Assembly: GCA_027035885.1 (NCBI GenBank)
Contig: JALVTR010000075.1
Coordinates: 1-36,573, forward strand
Source: Desulfurellales bacterium
GTDB taxonomy: Bacteria; Campylobacterota_A; Desulfurellia; Desulfurellales; Hippeaceae
Reading direction: 5' to 3'
Length of the DNA: 36,573 nt
Shown here: piece after piece, positions 16,653 through 25,077 of the stretch
Layout of the letters: the number at the start of each line of letters is the position of its first letter
Numbering within the stretch: position 1 is the first letter of the stretch
Made by a program: the position numbers and the translations under genes
The notes under the pieces: model-generated
What the model was told of the DNA's origin: nothing
Seen by the model: only the letters and a program-made list of their open reading frames with translations
Databases searched by the model: none

Positions 16653-18428
16653 ATGTCCTTAACCATAAAACCAACCAAACAGGCTATAGAAGAAGGGGAA
16701 CTAATTTTTTATGCTGTGGTTGTTGGTGTCATAACAGGCTTTGGTGCGGTAGTTTTTTTGGTTACAACGCATTTCTTTAGTGTAAATCTCTTACATAATA
16801 TGGCAGGATTCCCGTTGCACGAACCAAGGGGTGAGCCAGTGTTGTTTCACCATATTGAAAAATCTTTCTCCCCATTGAGACTTATTCTGATTACCACAAT
16901 AGGCGGTCTACTCTCAGGTATATTAGTTTATACTTTTGCGCCAGAGGCAGAAGGTCATGGAACAGATGCAGCAATAGAGGCTTACCATAGAAAAAATGGC
17001 ATAATAAAGCCCATTGTCCCAATCATAAAAATGATAGCGTCAGCCATAACATTAGGAAGTGGCGGTTCTGGTGGAAGGGAAGGACCGATAGCACAAATCG
17101 GTGCTGGGTTTGGCTCATTCTTTGCAACAAAACTTGGTTTAACAGAAAAAAAGAAAAGGATACTCTTGGCAAGTGGCATGGGCGCTGGCGTCGGAGCCAT
17201 ATTCCATGCACCAATGGCGGGGGCAATCTTTGCAAGTGAGGTACTCTATAAAGAACCAGAAATTGAAGGAGAGGTTTTTATATACACAATCGTTGCCTCA
17301 ATCGTAGCATATTCAGTATTTAGCACCTTTTTTGATTGGCGACCATTATTTTTCACAAAAACTTTCAAATTTTCTAACCCTATTGAATTCATATCTTATA
17401 CCATATTAGCAACCACATGCGGATTTTTCGCCATATTTTACATAAAGGTATTTTATGGGGTTAGGGACAAAATCTTTAAAAAAATACCCATTAAGCCACA
17501 CTTAAAACCAGCCATAGGAGGCCTAATAGTTGGATTGATAGGTATAGCGGTGCCAGATGCAATATCTACAGGCTACGGCGTCCTACAAGAGGCATTGGAT
17601 GGCACAGTAACGGTTGAATTACTGCTTTTAGTTGCTGTTTTAAAAGTCTTTTCGACAGCCTTTACTATATCCAGTGGCGGTAGCGCCGGTGTCTTTGGTC
17701 CTTCAATGGTAATAGGTGGTTCTTTAGGTGGCGCTGTAGGTCTAATTTTACACCATCTATCACCACACTTGGTTAGCCAACCAGCCGCTTTTGTAATTGT
17801 GGGAATGGTAGGTTTTTTTACGGCAGCGGCAAATACGCCATTTTCAACAATCGTAATGGTAACGGAGATGACAGGAAACTACCATTTAATAGTTCCATCT
17901 ATCTGGACTGCAAGCATAAGCTATATAATCGCACAAAAATGGACAATTTACGAAAAACAAGAAAAAAATAGAAAACTATCACCAGCTCATAAATCTGAAT
18001 TTTCAAAAGATATTTTAGAAGAGATAAAAATCAAATATATTATATCTAAAGACTATAGCTGGGTGTACCAAAAAACACCCGTAAAAGATGTCTACGAAAA
18101 GCTTAAAAATGGTGACAACGATGCTATATTAATGTTCGATGTCAATAGGAATCTAAAAGGCATAATAACAATGAGGGTTTTAAAAACGATTTTCGGCTAT
18201 GATGAAGAACTTATGAACTTTCTTGTAGCTAAAGATATAGCAAACGAACAGTTAATAACAGCTACAGAAAACGAGAATCTAAATACATTGCTACATAAAA
18301 TGGGCTTTAAAGACATCGCTATTGTACCTGTAGTCAAAGAAAACAATCCAGAAAAAGTCATAGGCATAGTAAAAAGAAAGGATATCATAAAAACTTATAA
18401 CGAATCAACATCAAAAATGAATGTTTGA
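16653..18428 (+). CDS. CLC-family chloride channel/transporter with C-terminal CBS domains (copy 1)
   Basis: An inner-membrane CLC protein of 591 residues. The anion-path motif GSGGSGGREGP carries the gating Glu (Glu143), and GVFGP is the usual GxFxP site. About 150 C-terminal residues form a CBS-domain pair that may bind nucleotides. Two departures stand out. The motif that is GSGIP in E. coli ClcA reads GHGTD (101-105). The position of the inner proton Glu (E203 in ClcA) aligns by eye with Val197 in ASEVLY, as in eukaryotic CLC channels. That favours a channel or uncoupled carrier, but it is inference. The start is flush with the glmU stop, and a second paralogue lies after glmS. Confidence 0.92.
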   Translation: MSLTIKPTKQAIEEGELIFYAVVVGVITGFGAVVFLVTTHFFSVNLLHNMAGFPLHEPRGEPVLFHHIEKSFSPLRLILITTIGGLLSGILVYTFAPEAEGHGTDAAIEAYHRKNGIIKPIVPIIKMIASAITLGSGGSGGREGPIAQIGAGFGSFFATKLGLTEKKKRILLASGMGAGVGAIFHAPMAGAIFASEVLYKEPEIEGEVFIYTIVASIVAYSVFSTFFDWRPLFFTKTFKFSNPIEFISYTILATTCGFFAIFYIKVFYGVRDKIFKKIPIKPHLKPAIGGLIVGLIGIAVPDAISTGYGVLQEALDGTVTVELLLLVAVLKVFSTAFTISSGGSAGVFGPSMVIGGSLGGAVGLILHHLSPHLVSQPAAFVIVGMVGFFTAAANTPFSTIVMVTEMTGNYHLIVPSIWTASISYIIAQKWTIYEKQEKNRKLSPAHKSEFSKDILEEIKIKYIISKDYSWVYQKTPVKDVYEKLKNGDNDAILMFDVNRNLKGIITMRVLKTIFGYDEELMNFLVAKDIANEQLITATENENLNTLLHKMGFKDIAIVPVVKENNPEKVIGIVKRKDIIKTYNESTSKMNV

Positions 18429-18453
18429 AAAAAGAAAGTTTTAATGATATAAA
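18425..18453 (+). promoter_or_regulatory. Predicted promoter for glmS, near-leaderless
   Basis: TTGAAA (18425-18430), exactly 17 bases, then TATAAA (18448-18453). Only nine bases separate the -10 from the glmS ATG at 18463, so a transcript would start about three bases before ATG. No Shine-Dalgarno sequence is present in the upstream 30 bases. Confidence 0.45.
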
Positions 18454-18462
18454 TGTAATCTC

Positions 18463-20280
18463 ATGTGTGGAATCGTTGGTTATTCTGGTAATAAAAAAGC
18501 TTTTGGTATATTGCTATCTGGCTTGCAATCACTTGAATATAGAGGTTATGATTCAGCAGGAATATCTTTAAAAAACGTAAATAAAATAGAGACTATCAAA
18601 ACGAAGGGTAAAGTAACAAACCTAATCACTCTAATCGCGGAAAGCAATATCGACACATCTGCCACGATTGGTATAGGTCATACACGCTGGGCGACTCACG
18701 GAGTACCATCAAGCATAAATGCTCACCCTCATTACACAGAGAATGTTTCATTGGTCCACAATGGAATAATAGAAAATTACAGGGCTTTAGAAAAATTTTT
18801 AAAAACCAAATATATAAGCAAAACAACAGATACAGACACAGAAATAATAGCGTTGTTGGTAGATTTCTATCTAAAAAAATACAGAGACTTCCAAAATGCT
18901 TTTATTGAAGCGATAAAAACACTCAAGGGTAGTTTTGCTATTGCGGCAATATCCAAAGAGTGTGATTATATGATGCTTGCTAAAAATGAAAGCCCTCTTG
19001 TCATTGGTTTATCTAAAAACGAAACATATATTGCAAGTGATGTTTCAGCTTTAATTGAGTACACACATAATTTTATCTTTTTAGAAGACGGCGATATTGC
19101 ATTAATAAATAAAGGCAATATAAAAATTTGGAACAAGGATAAAAAGGAAGTAAAAAGGGATTCCACAAAAATAGAGTGGAGTAAAGAAAAGGCTCAAAAA
19201 GGTGGTTATAAACACTTTATGCTTAAGGAAATTGCAGAAGAAGATGAAGCGGTAAGGAACACAATACAATCAAGGATAGACGAAGAGGGCAATGTTTTCT
19301 TGGACGAGGAAATAACGATAGACAAGAAATTTTTAAAAAACCTCGACAGAATTACCATCGTAGCCTGCGGCACGAGCTTTTATGCTGGACTTACAGCAAA
19401 GCCCATAATCGAGAAATACGCAGGCGTAAAAGTTGACGTCGAGATTGGCAGCGAGTTTAGATATTACGATTACCCGTATTCTAAAAATAATCTATTTATA
19501 GCGATTTCTCAATCTGGTGAAACAGCCGATACAAAAGAACCGCTTAAAATGGCAAAAAATAAAGGCATAAAAACGCTTTCTATTGTAAACGTGAAAGAAA
19601 GTGACATTGCAAGGCTTTCTGATGCTTGCGTCTACACATTAGCAGGGCCTGAAATTAGCGTGGCATCGACAAAAGCTTTCACAAGTCAATTAGCTGTCTT
19701 ATACATGCTCGCGTTTTACATAGCACAAATTAAGAACTATGAGGCAGTAAAAGACCAATCTAAAAAATTGCTTAAAATTCCATCACTAATAAAAAGCACA
19801 TTCAATCAAACCCAAGAAACAATCAAAAAATTAGCAGACCAATATTACAGCTATCAAAACTTTCTGTATTTGGGTAGAGGGATTTGTTATCCCCTCTCTC
19901 TGGAAGGTGCCTTGAAACTCAAAGAAATTTCATACATACACGCAGAAGGCTATCCTGCAGGGGAGATGAAACATGGCCCCATAGCTTTAATTGATGAAAA
20001 TACGCCAACAATGGTTGTAGCACACCCAAAAGAACCATTTTATTCGAAAAGCCTATCCAATTGTGAAGAGATAAAATCAAGGCACGGAAAGATTATACTT
20101 GTAAGTAGCAAAAAATCTGACATAACAGATTGCACGTTAGAAGTTCCCAATATTGATTACGATTTCGCCCCTTTTGTCTACATAATTCCATTACAACTAT
20201 TTGCATACTATGTTGCTCTATTTAGAGGAAACGACATTGACCAACCCAGAAATTTGGCTAAAAGTGTTACTGTGGAATGA
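18463..20280 (+). CDS. glmS: Glutamine-fructose-6-phosphate aminotransferase (isomerizing)
   Basis: GlmS converts fructose-6-phosphate and glutamine to glucosamine-6-phosphate, the first committed step to UDP-GlcNAc. Cys2 (MCGIVGY) is the glutaminase nucleophile. RGYDSAGI, TRWATHG, NAHPH and the following FNGIIENY-like VHNGIIENY complete the N-terminal domain. Two SIS sugar-binding domains follow, with VACGTSFYAGL, ISQSGETADT and ASTKAFTSQ, then EGALKLKEISYIHAEGYPAG. The C-terminus PRNLAKSVTVE is the family signature. No ribosome binding site precedes ATG 18463, and I see no glmS ribozyme in the 34-base gap. The stop overlaps the next CLC gene as ATGA. Confidence 0.97.
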   Translation: MCGIVGYSGNKKAFGILLSGLQSLEYRGYDSAGISLKNVNKIETIKTKGKVTNLITLIAESNIDTSATIGIGHTRWATHGVPSSINAHPHYTENVSLVHNGIIENYRALEKFLKTKYISKTTDTDTEIIALLVDFYLKKYRDFQNAFIEAIKTLKGSFAIAAISKECDYMMLAKNESPLVIGLSKNETYIASDVSALIEYTHNFIFLEDGDIALINKGNIKIWNKDKKEVKRDSTKIEWSKEKAQKGGYKHFMLKEIAEEDEAVRNTIQSRIDEEGNVFLDEEITIDKKFLKNLDRITIVACGTSFYAGLTAKPIIEKYAGVKVDVEIGSEFRYYDYPYSKNNLFIAISQSGETADTKEPLKMAKNKGIKTLSIVNVKESDIARLSDACVYTLAGPEISVASTKAFTSQLAVLYMLAFYIAQIKNYEAVKDQSKKLLKIPSLIKSTFNQTQETIKKLADQYYSYQNFLYLGRGICYPLSLEGALKLKEISYIHAEGYPAGEMKHGPIALIDENTPTMVVAHPKEPFYSKSLSNCEEIKSRHGKIILVSSKKSDITDCTLEVPNIDYDFAPFVYIIPLQLFAYYVALFRGNDIDQPRNLAKSVTVE

Positions 20281-22067
20281 AAATATCTGCACTTTCTGAA
20301 TTAATGTTTATAATAAAAAACCTAAAACGCTCTCAAACAAGCAAAATGTTGATATATGCTTCTATTGTAGGTGTATTGGCAGGTTTAGGGGCTATAGTGT
20401 TATTTATTCTCCTAGATCTTGCATCTGTAACCTTAATGAACCATGTAGCAGGTTTTCCCCTAAGCCACCCAGCAAACGAAGAACCCCTACTACCGATTCT
20501 TCATAAGCCATTCAACCGCATAGTATTCCTGATTATTATAACTGTTGGCGGATTTATAAGTGGTCTTTTTATGCACCTCTTAGCAGAAGAAACAAAGGGT
20601 GGCGGAACTGGAGAGGTCATAAAAGCCTACCACAACAACAGACCCATAAGGAAACGAGTACCTCTTGTTAAGCTTTTAGTATCCGTTATCTCACTCGGAG
20701 TAGGTGGAGCAGGAGGAAGAGAAGGACCAGCCGCTCAAATGGGTGCTGGATTCGGTTATCAAATAGGAAAACTCTTTCATCTATCCGATAGAGACAAAAG
20801 AATTTTAATGCTCGCAGGGCTTGCAGGTGGTATTGGTGCAATATTTAGAAGCCCTATGGGTGCAGCAATATACTCCGTTGAGGTGTTATATAAAGACATA
20901 GATTTTGAATATGAAGCACTTCTTCCTGCTGCCATATCCTCAATCATAGCATACTCAATTTTATCCGCAAAGTTTGGCTGGGTGCATATGTTTTCAACAC
21001 CAATTATGAAATTCAACAATATCTATGAATTCATCTCCTACACAATTTTAGCCTTTGTATGTTCAGTTAGCGCAATAATCTTTATCAACATTTTTAACCA
21101 AACAAACGACACCTTTTCAAAAATCAAAACACCACTTTACATAAAAACTGCACTCGGCGGGTTTATAGTGGGGTTATTTGCAATGATTATACCCGATGCA
21201 GCTGGCATGGGTTACGGCATAATGCAAGAAACATTTTTAAACAAAACAGCCTTCACAATACTTCTACTTTTGGGTTTCATTAGAATGATAACCACATCCA
21301 TCACACTGGGAAGTGGAAACTCCGTTGGACTTTTTGCACCTACACTGGTTATTGGAACGGCCATCGGTGGTGGAGTGGGAGGATTATTGAAACACATGGC
21401 ACCTTTATTGGTAAATAACCCAGCATCATTTGCCATTGTGGGTATGGCAGGTTTCTTCGCCGCAACAAATAAAACTCCTCTATCTGTTATTATAGTTGTA
21501 GCAGAAATAACAGGTAATTATGAACTAATTGTTCCATCTATGTGGGTGGTATCTATCAGTTTCCTATTAACCACTCGATACAGTATAGAAAAACATCAGG
21601 TTAAAGACAGGGCCCATTCACCGATTCACAAATACGAGTACATCAGGGATGTCCTTGAGGGAATAAAGGTTAAAAATTTGATGAAAAACGATTTTTTAAG
21701 TGTTACAGGAGATACAAACTTGTCAAAAATATTCGACATACTTTCAAATTCAAAACAAACCGATATACCAATAATAGACAATCAAAACAATTTGCAGGGT
21801 ATTGTAACCTTACATGTATTGAAATCAATACTTGGAGAAAATGAACTTGCGGATTTCCTCGTAGCAGATGATGTGTCTAACAAGAATGTCGTTACTGCTA
21901 CAAAGGAAGAAAACTTAAACACGCTTTTACATAAAATTGGCTTTAAAGAGATAAACACAATACCCGTCGTCGACGAAAATGGTAAGGTCATAGGTATAAT
22001 TACAAGAAAGGACATAATTAAAGCATATAACGATGCAACAGAAAAGCTCCATAATAAATCAGCTTAA
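20277..22067 (+). CDS. CLC-family chloride channel/transporter with C-terminal CBS domains (copy 2)
   Basis: A second CLC protein, 596 residues, clearly paralogous to the one before glmS (shared segments include AGFPL, GAGFG, EVLYK, EFISYTILA and ENLNTLLHK). The gating Glu is Glu149 in GVGGAGGREGP, and GLFAP is the GxFxP site. The ClcA GSGIP motif appears as GGGTG (109-113 approx.), and the inner proton-Glu position is Val203 in SVEVLY, again channel-like. The C-terminus is a CBS pair ending KVIGIITRKDIIKAYNDAT. It overlaps the glmS stop by four bases, so its translation should be coupled to GlmS. The uvrD-like gene starts 35 bases inside its 3' end. Confidence 0.92.
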   Translation: MKISALSELMFIIKNLKRSQTSKMLIYASIVGVLAGLGAIVLFILLDLASVTLMNHVAGFPLSHPANEEPLLPILHKPFNRIVFLIIITVGGFISGLFMHLLAEETKGGGTGEVIKAYHNNRPIRKRVPLVKLLVSVISLGVGGAGGREGPAAQMGAGFGYQIGKLFHLSDRDKRILMLAGLAGGIGAIFRSPMGAAIYSVEVLYKDIDFEYEALLPAAISSIIAYSILSAKFGWVHMFSTPIMKFNNIYEFISYTILAFVCSVSAIIFINIFNQTNDTFSKIKTPLYIKTALGGFIVGLFAMIIPDAAGMGYGIMQETFLNKTAFTILLLLGFIRMITTSITLGSGNSVGLFAPTLVIGTAIGGGVGGLLKHMAPLLVNNPASFAIVGMAGFFAATNKTPLSVIIVVAEITGNYELIVPSMWVVSISFLLTTRYSIEKHQVKDRAHSPIHKYEYIRDVLEGIKVKNLMKNDFLSVTGDTNLSKIFDILSNSKQTDIPIIDNQNNLQGIVTLHVLKSILGENELADFLVADDVSNKNVVTATKEENLNTLLHKIGFKEINTIPVVDENGKVIGIITRKDIIKAYNDATEKLHNKSA

Positions 22068-24036
22068 CGAATCACAAAAACAGGCCGTTTTAGAGTGCAG
22101 CTGTAACTTGCTCATAATAGCCGGTGCTGGTAGTGGCAAAACAAAGACCCTAACACACAAAATTGCATACATTCTACAGAATAGCTATGCAAAACCCTGG
22201 GAAATTCTTGCTCTAACGTTTACAAACAAAGCTGCCAATGAAATGAAAGAGAGAATTAAAAACTTAATAGGCGATAGAGCTAAAAGCATGTGGATTGGAA
22301 CGTTTCACTCCATAGCTTTAAGAATATTGAGAAACGAGGGCTTTAAACCAACAATATATGACACCAAAGATCAGGAAAACTTAATAAAAGAAATACTAAA
22401 ACGACTCAATGTTGATCAAAAGAAATACACACCAAAGGCAATACTCTCAAAAATATCGCTTCATAAGTTAAACATGAAAAAACCTTCAGACTTGGATGAA
22501 TCTACACCTTATAATATACTGATAAAAAGGGTTTATAAAACCTACGAAGACGAATTAGAAAAAGCAAACACAGTCGACTTTGACAATATAATAATCAAGA
22601 CAATTGAGCTTTTTGAAAATAATGAAGAGATTAGAAAAAAATACTCCGAGCGTTTCAAGTATATATTTATTGACGAATACCAAGATACAAACTATCCGCA
22701 ATACTTATTCGTTAGACTGCTTTACAACGGTAAGAACCACGTGTGTGCAGTGGGGGATGAGGATCAATCAATCTACAGTTTTAGAGGTGCAAAGGTAGAA
22801 AATATAATGAGATTCGACAAAGAGTATGACAACTGCAAAGTAATAAAACTTACAAAAAATTACAGATCCACTCAAGAAATTTTAAATATAGCAAACGTAC
22901 TGATTTCAAAAAACAACTTCAGAAATAAAAAAACATTGCATTCAGATAAAATTGGAGGAAAAATAACTTTAAAAGAACTTCCGACAGATTCTGATGAAGC
23001 AGGATTTGTCGTACAAAGCATTTTAAACTTGCAGGATAAAGGTGAATCGCTAAATAATATGGCTATACTTTACAGAACAAATTACCAATCAAGGATATTT
23101 GAGGAATACTTAATTAGAAGTTCAATTCCCTACTCAATTATAGGCTCGAAAAAATTTTTAGATAGAAAAGAGGTCAAAGACATACTTGCATATTTAAGGC
23201 TTCTCCTAAATCCCAAAGATAACGTATCTTTTTTGAGGGCCATAAGTTCACATCCAATGGGCATAGGCAAGGCACTGGTGGGAAAAATTACAGAACATGC
23301 ACAAAAGAAGGATATATCCCTGTTTGAAGCAGCAGAAGAGCTCATTAAAAATGGAAAACTCACAAAAAAGCAAGAAAATGCCCTTGCAAACTTAATAAAT
23401 ACATTCAAAAGTATAGACACAAATAGCACGGTCGATAAAATTATCGATACGATTATGGAAAAAAGCGGATACAAAAACTACCTTGCAGAAAAATCGGATT
23501 ATGATAGAATATCCAACGTGGAAGAGTTAAAAAATGCTGGCGAATTAAACAACTTGGAATCTTTTTTGGATAGCTTATCGCTTTTGGATTATTCAGATGA
23601 CTTAAATAATAGTGCTGAATTTGTAAAACTCATGACTATTCATGCAGCAAAGGGTTTGGAATTCAATACTGTTTTCGTTGTCGGTTTAGAAGAAGGATTG
23701 TTTCCAAACGGGAGCTTAAAGAGAAAGGAACTGGATATTGAAGAGGAGAGACGCTTATTCTACGTAGCAATAACAAGGGCAAAGACAAACCTATTCATAA
23801 GCCATGCTCAATTCAGAAGAAAAAACAACCAATATATACCATCAAAACCTTCCAGGTTTTTAGACGAGATAAAATCGAAAGAGCAAAAAGAGATAAAACG
23901 TGGCGTTAAAGTTTACCATGTAATCTATGGAAAAGGTACAGTGCTTGGCAAAGAAGATAATTTATTAACAATAAATTTTGAGAATAATGGTATAAAAAAA
24001 GTCCTTACGAAGGACAGAAATTTAACTGTAATTTAA
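22033..24036 (+). CDS. UvrD/PcrA/Rep-type DNA helicase (superfamily 1A)
   Basis: An ATP-driven 3'-5' DNA helicase for repair or replication. All motifs are seen in order: LNESQKQAV (Q motif), AGAGSGKTKTL (Walker A), LTFTNKAANEMKERI, FIDEYQDTNYPQ (II), GDEDQSIYSFRGA (III), LTKNYRSTQEI (IV), MTIHAAKGLEFNTVFV (V) and EERRLFYVAITRAK (VI). A KOW/Tudor-like C-terminus follows (VYHVIYGKGTVLGKED), as in PcrA. At 667 residues it is somewhat shorter than typical UvrD/PcrA (about 720). ATG 22033 is the only usual start codon before the conserved LNESQ; it lies within the CLC gene and has no clear ribosome binding site. Which of UvrD, PcrA or Rep it replaces cannot be told from motifs alone. Confidence 0.94.
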   Translation: MQQKSSIINQLNESQKQAVLECSCNLLIIAGAGSGKTKTLTHKIAYILQNSYAKPWEILALTFTNKAANEMKERIKNLIGDRAKSMWIGTFHSIALRILRNEGFKPTIYDTKDQENLIKEILKRLNVDQKKYTPKAILSKISLHKLNMKKPSDLDESTPYNILIKRVYKTYEDELEKANTVDFDNIIIKTIELFENNEEIRKKYSERFKYIFIDEYQDTNYPQYLFVRLLYNGKNHVCAVGDEDQSIYSFRGAKVENIMRFDKEYDNCKVIKLTKNYRSTQEILNIANVLISKNNFRNKKTLHSDKIGGKITLKELPTDSDEAGFVVQSILNLQDKGESLNNMAILYRTNYQSRIFEEYLIRSSIPYSIIGSKKFLDRKEVKDILAYLRLLLNPKDNVSFLRAISSHPMGIGKALVGKITEHAQKKDISLFEAAEELIKNGKLTKKQENALANLINTFKSIDTNSTVDKIIDTIMEKSGYKNYLAEKSDYDRISNVEELKNAGELNNLESFLDSLSLLDYSDDLNNSAEFVKLMTIHAAKGLEFNTVFVVGLEEGLFPNGSLKRKELDIEEERRLFYVAITRAKTNLFISHAQFRRKNNQYIPSKPSRFLDEIKSKEQKEIKRGVKVYHVIYGKGTVLGKEDNLLTINFENNGIKKVLTKDRNLTVI

Positions 24037-24050
24037 ATTTGGAGGTAGAG

Positions 24051-24500
24051 ATGGCCACTTTAGAGGAAAGAGTGAATCAGTTCAACAAGAATTTGGCATT
24101 AATGAATCTAAGGGTTAAAAAACTCAATGCAGAGTTTGATGATGAAAAACTAAATGTGCCACCTGATACACAGAAGGTTTACATAGACAAAAACTCATAC
24201 TATCAAATCTTGCAGGACAACTTAGTTAGAGTATTTCAAAATTATACGTTAAAAATTGCCAACAAAGACAATGAAGATGATGTTTTCGTTAACATAGACG
24301 TAACATTTTTACTCGACTTCCAAACAGGTGGCCAAATAGATGACGAAGTATTTGAAATATTTTCACAATCAACAGTTTTGATTGACAGTTGGCCATACTT
24401 TAGGGAAATCGTGCAAAATACACTTCTTAGGATGGGATTAGCTCCAATCATCATACCACCTATTCAGTTTACACCACCGCCACCACCGCCTAATAAGTAA
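24051..24500 (+). CDS. SecB-like protein-export chaperone family protein
   Basis: A 149-residue cytosolic protein. The C-terminal half resembles SecB: a run of beta strands (VFVNIDVTFLLDF), then WPYFREIVQNTLLRMGLAP and IIIPPIQF, which corresponds to the SecB stretch (.PYAR..ISdl..RGGFPPL.L.PVNF). SecB tetramers keep precursors unfolded for export, but divergent SecB-like proteins also serve other roles, for example as chaperones of toxin-antitoxin systems; no toxin gene is adjacent here. The tail is PPPPPPNK, unusual for SecB. The ORF track starts at TTG 24039; ATG 24051 behind GGAGGT is the better start. The stop overlaps tsaB as TAATG. Confidence 0.65.
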   Translation: MATLEERVNQFNKNLALMNLRVKKLNAEFDDEKLNVPPDTQKVYIDKNSYYQILQDNLVRVFQNYTLKIANKDNEDDVFVNIDVTFLLDFQTGGQIDDEVFEIFSQSTVLIDSWPYFREIVQNTLLRMGLAPIIIPPIQFTPPPPPPNK

Positions 24501-25069
24501 TGATTGAGTTTGTTATAGACGGTAGCGGATCGTTTATAGATTTGAGTTTATTTAAAAATGGAGATTTAATAGACACGATGTTTTTTAAAACTTTAAAAAC
24601 CCACTCTCAGTTTTTGGTTGATACTGTTGATTTTATCTTAAAAGCCACAGAGATAAAGCTCGATAATATAAACAGGTTGTACTGTGTAGCCGGCCCTGGT
24701 AGGCATACATCCATAAGGGTGGTAATATCTACACTCAAAGGGCTATTCTTTAAAAGGAAAGATATAGAAACTTTTAGGGTAAATGCACTAGATTTGCTTG
24801 CGGCATCAATTGAAGAGTGTGGCAAGTTCAGATGCCAAGGTGAATTTTTTTCAAAAAATGCATATTACATGGACTACGAAAAACAGAGCAATGGAAAGAT
24901 AATAAGAATTAGTGAAATTAGAAAGGGAACTGAAGAAGAGATAGAAAAAACAAACCTAAAAATCTTTAAAACCACAGAAGAAAAATTCAATCCAAGAACG
25001 GTGAATATACACAAAATCAAAAACTTTTGTGAGAGGGTTAATCTATTTGACTTAAATCCCATTTATTGA
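24500..25069 (+). CDS. tsaB: TsaB-like protein of tRNA t6A biosynthesis
   Basis: TsaB is a catalytically inactive ASKHA-fold partner of TsaD in making N6-threonylcarbamoyladenosine at position 37 of ANN-decoding tRNAs. The 189-residue protein starts IEFVIDGSGSFIDLSLF (usual: AIDTS...SVAL), and has YCVAGPGRHTSIRVVISTLKGL, matching the family GPGSFTGLR.G...KGLA with substitutions. The rest of the protein is divergent and shorter than typical (about 220). It starts one base overlapping the SecB-like gene. A tsaC-like gene is also in this window, but unlinked (about 9 kb away). Assignment rests mainly on the GPG..T..R motif and overall shape. Confidence 0.72.
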   Translation: MIEFVIDGSGSFIDLSLFKNGDLIDTMFFKTLKTHSQFLVDTVDFILKATEIKLDNINRLYCVAGPGRHTSIRVVISTLKGLFFKRKDIETFRVNALDLLAASIEECGKFRCQGEFFSKNAYYMDYEKQSNGKIIRISEIRKGTEEEIEKTNLKIFKTTEEKFNPRTVNIHKIKNFCERVNLFDLNPIY

Positions 25070-25077
25070 GGTAAAAC

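Noticed and set aside
18429-18462. glmS ribozyme or riboswitch upstream of glmS
   Set aside because: Only 34 bases separate glmS from the CLC gene, far too short for the ribozyme, and no matching structure is seen.
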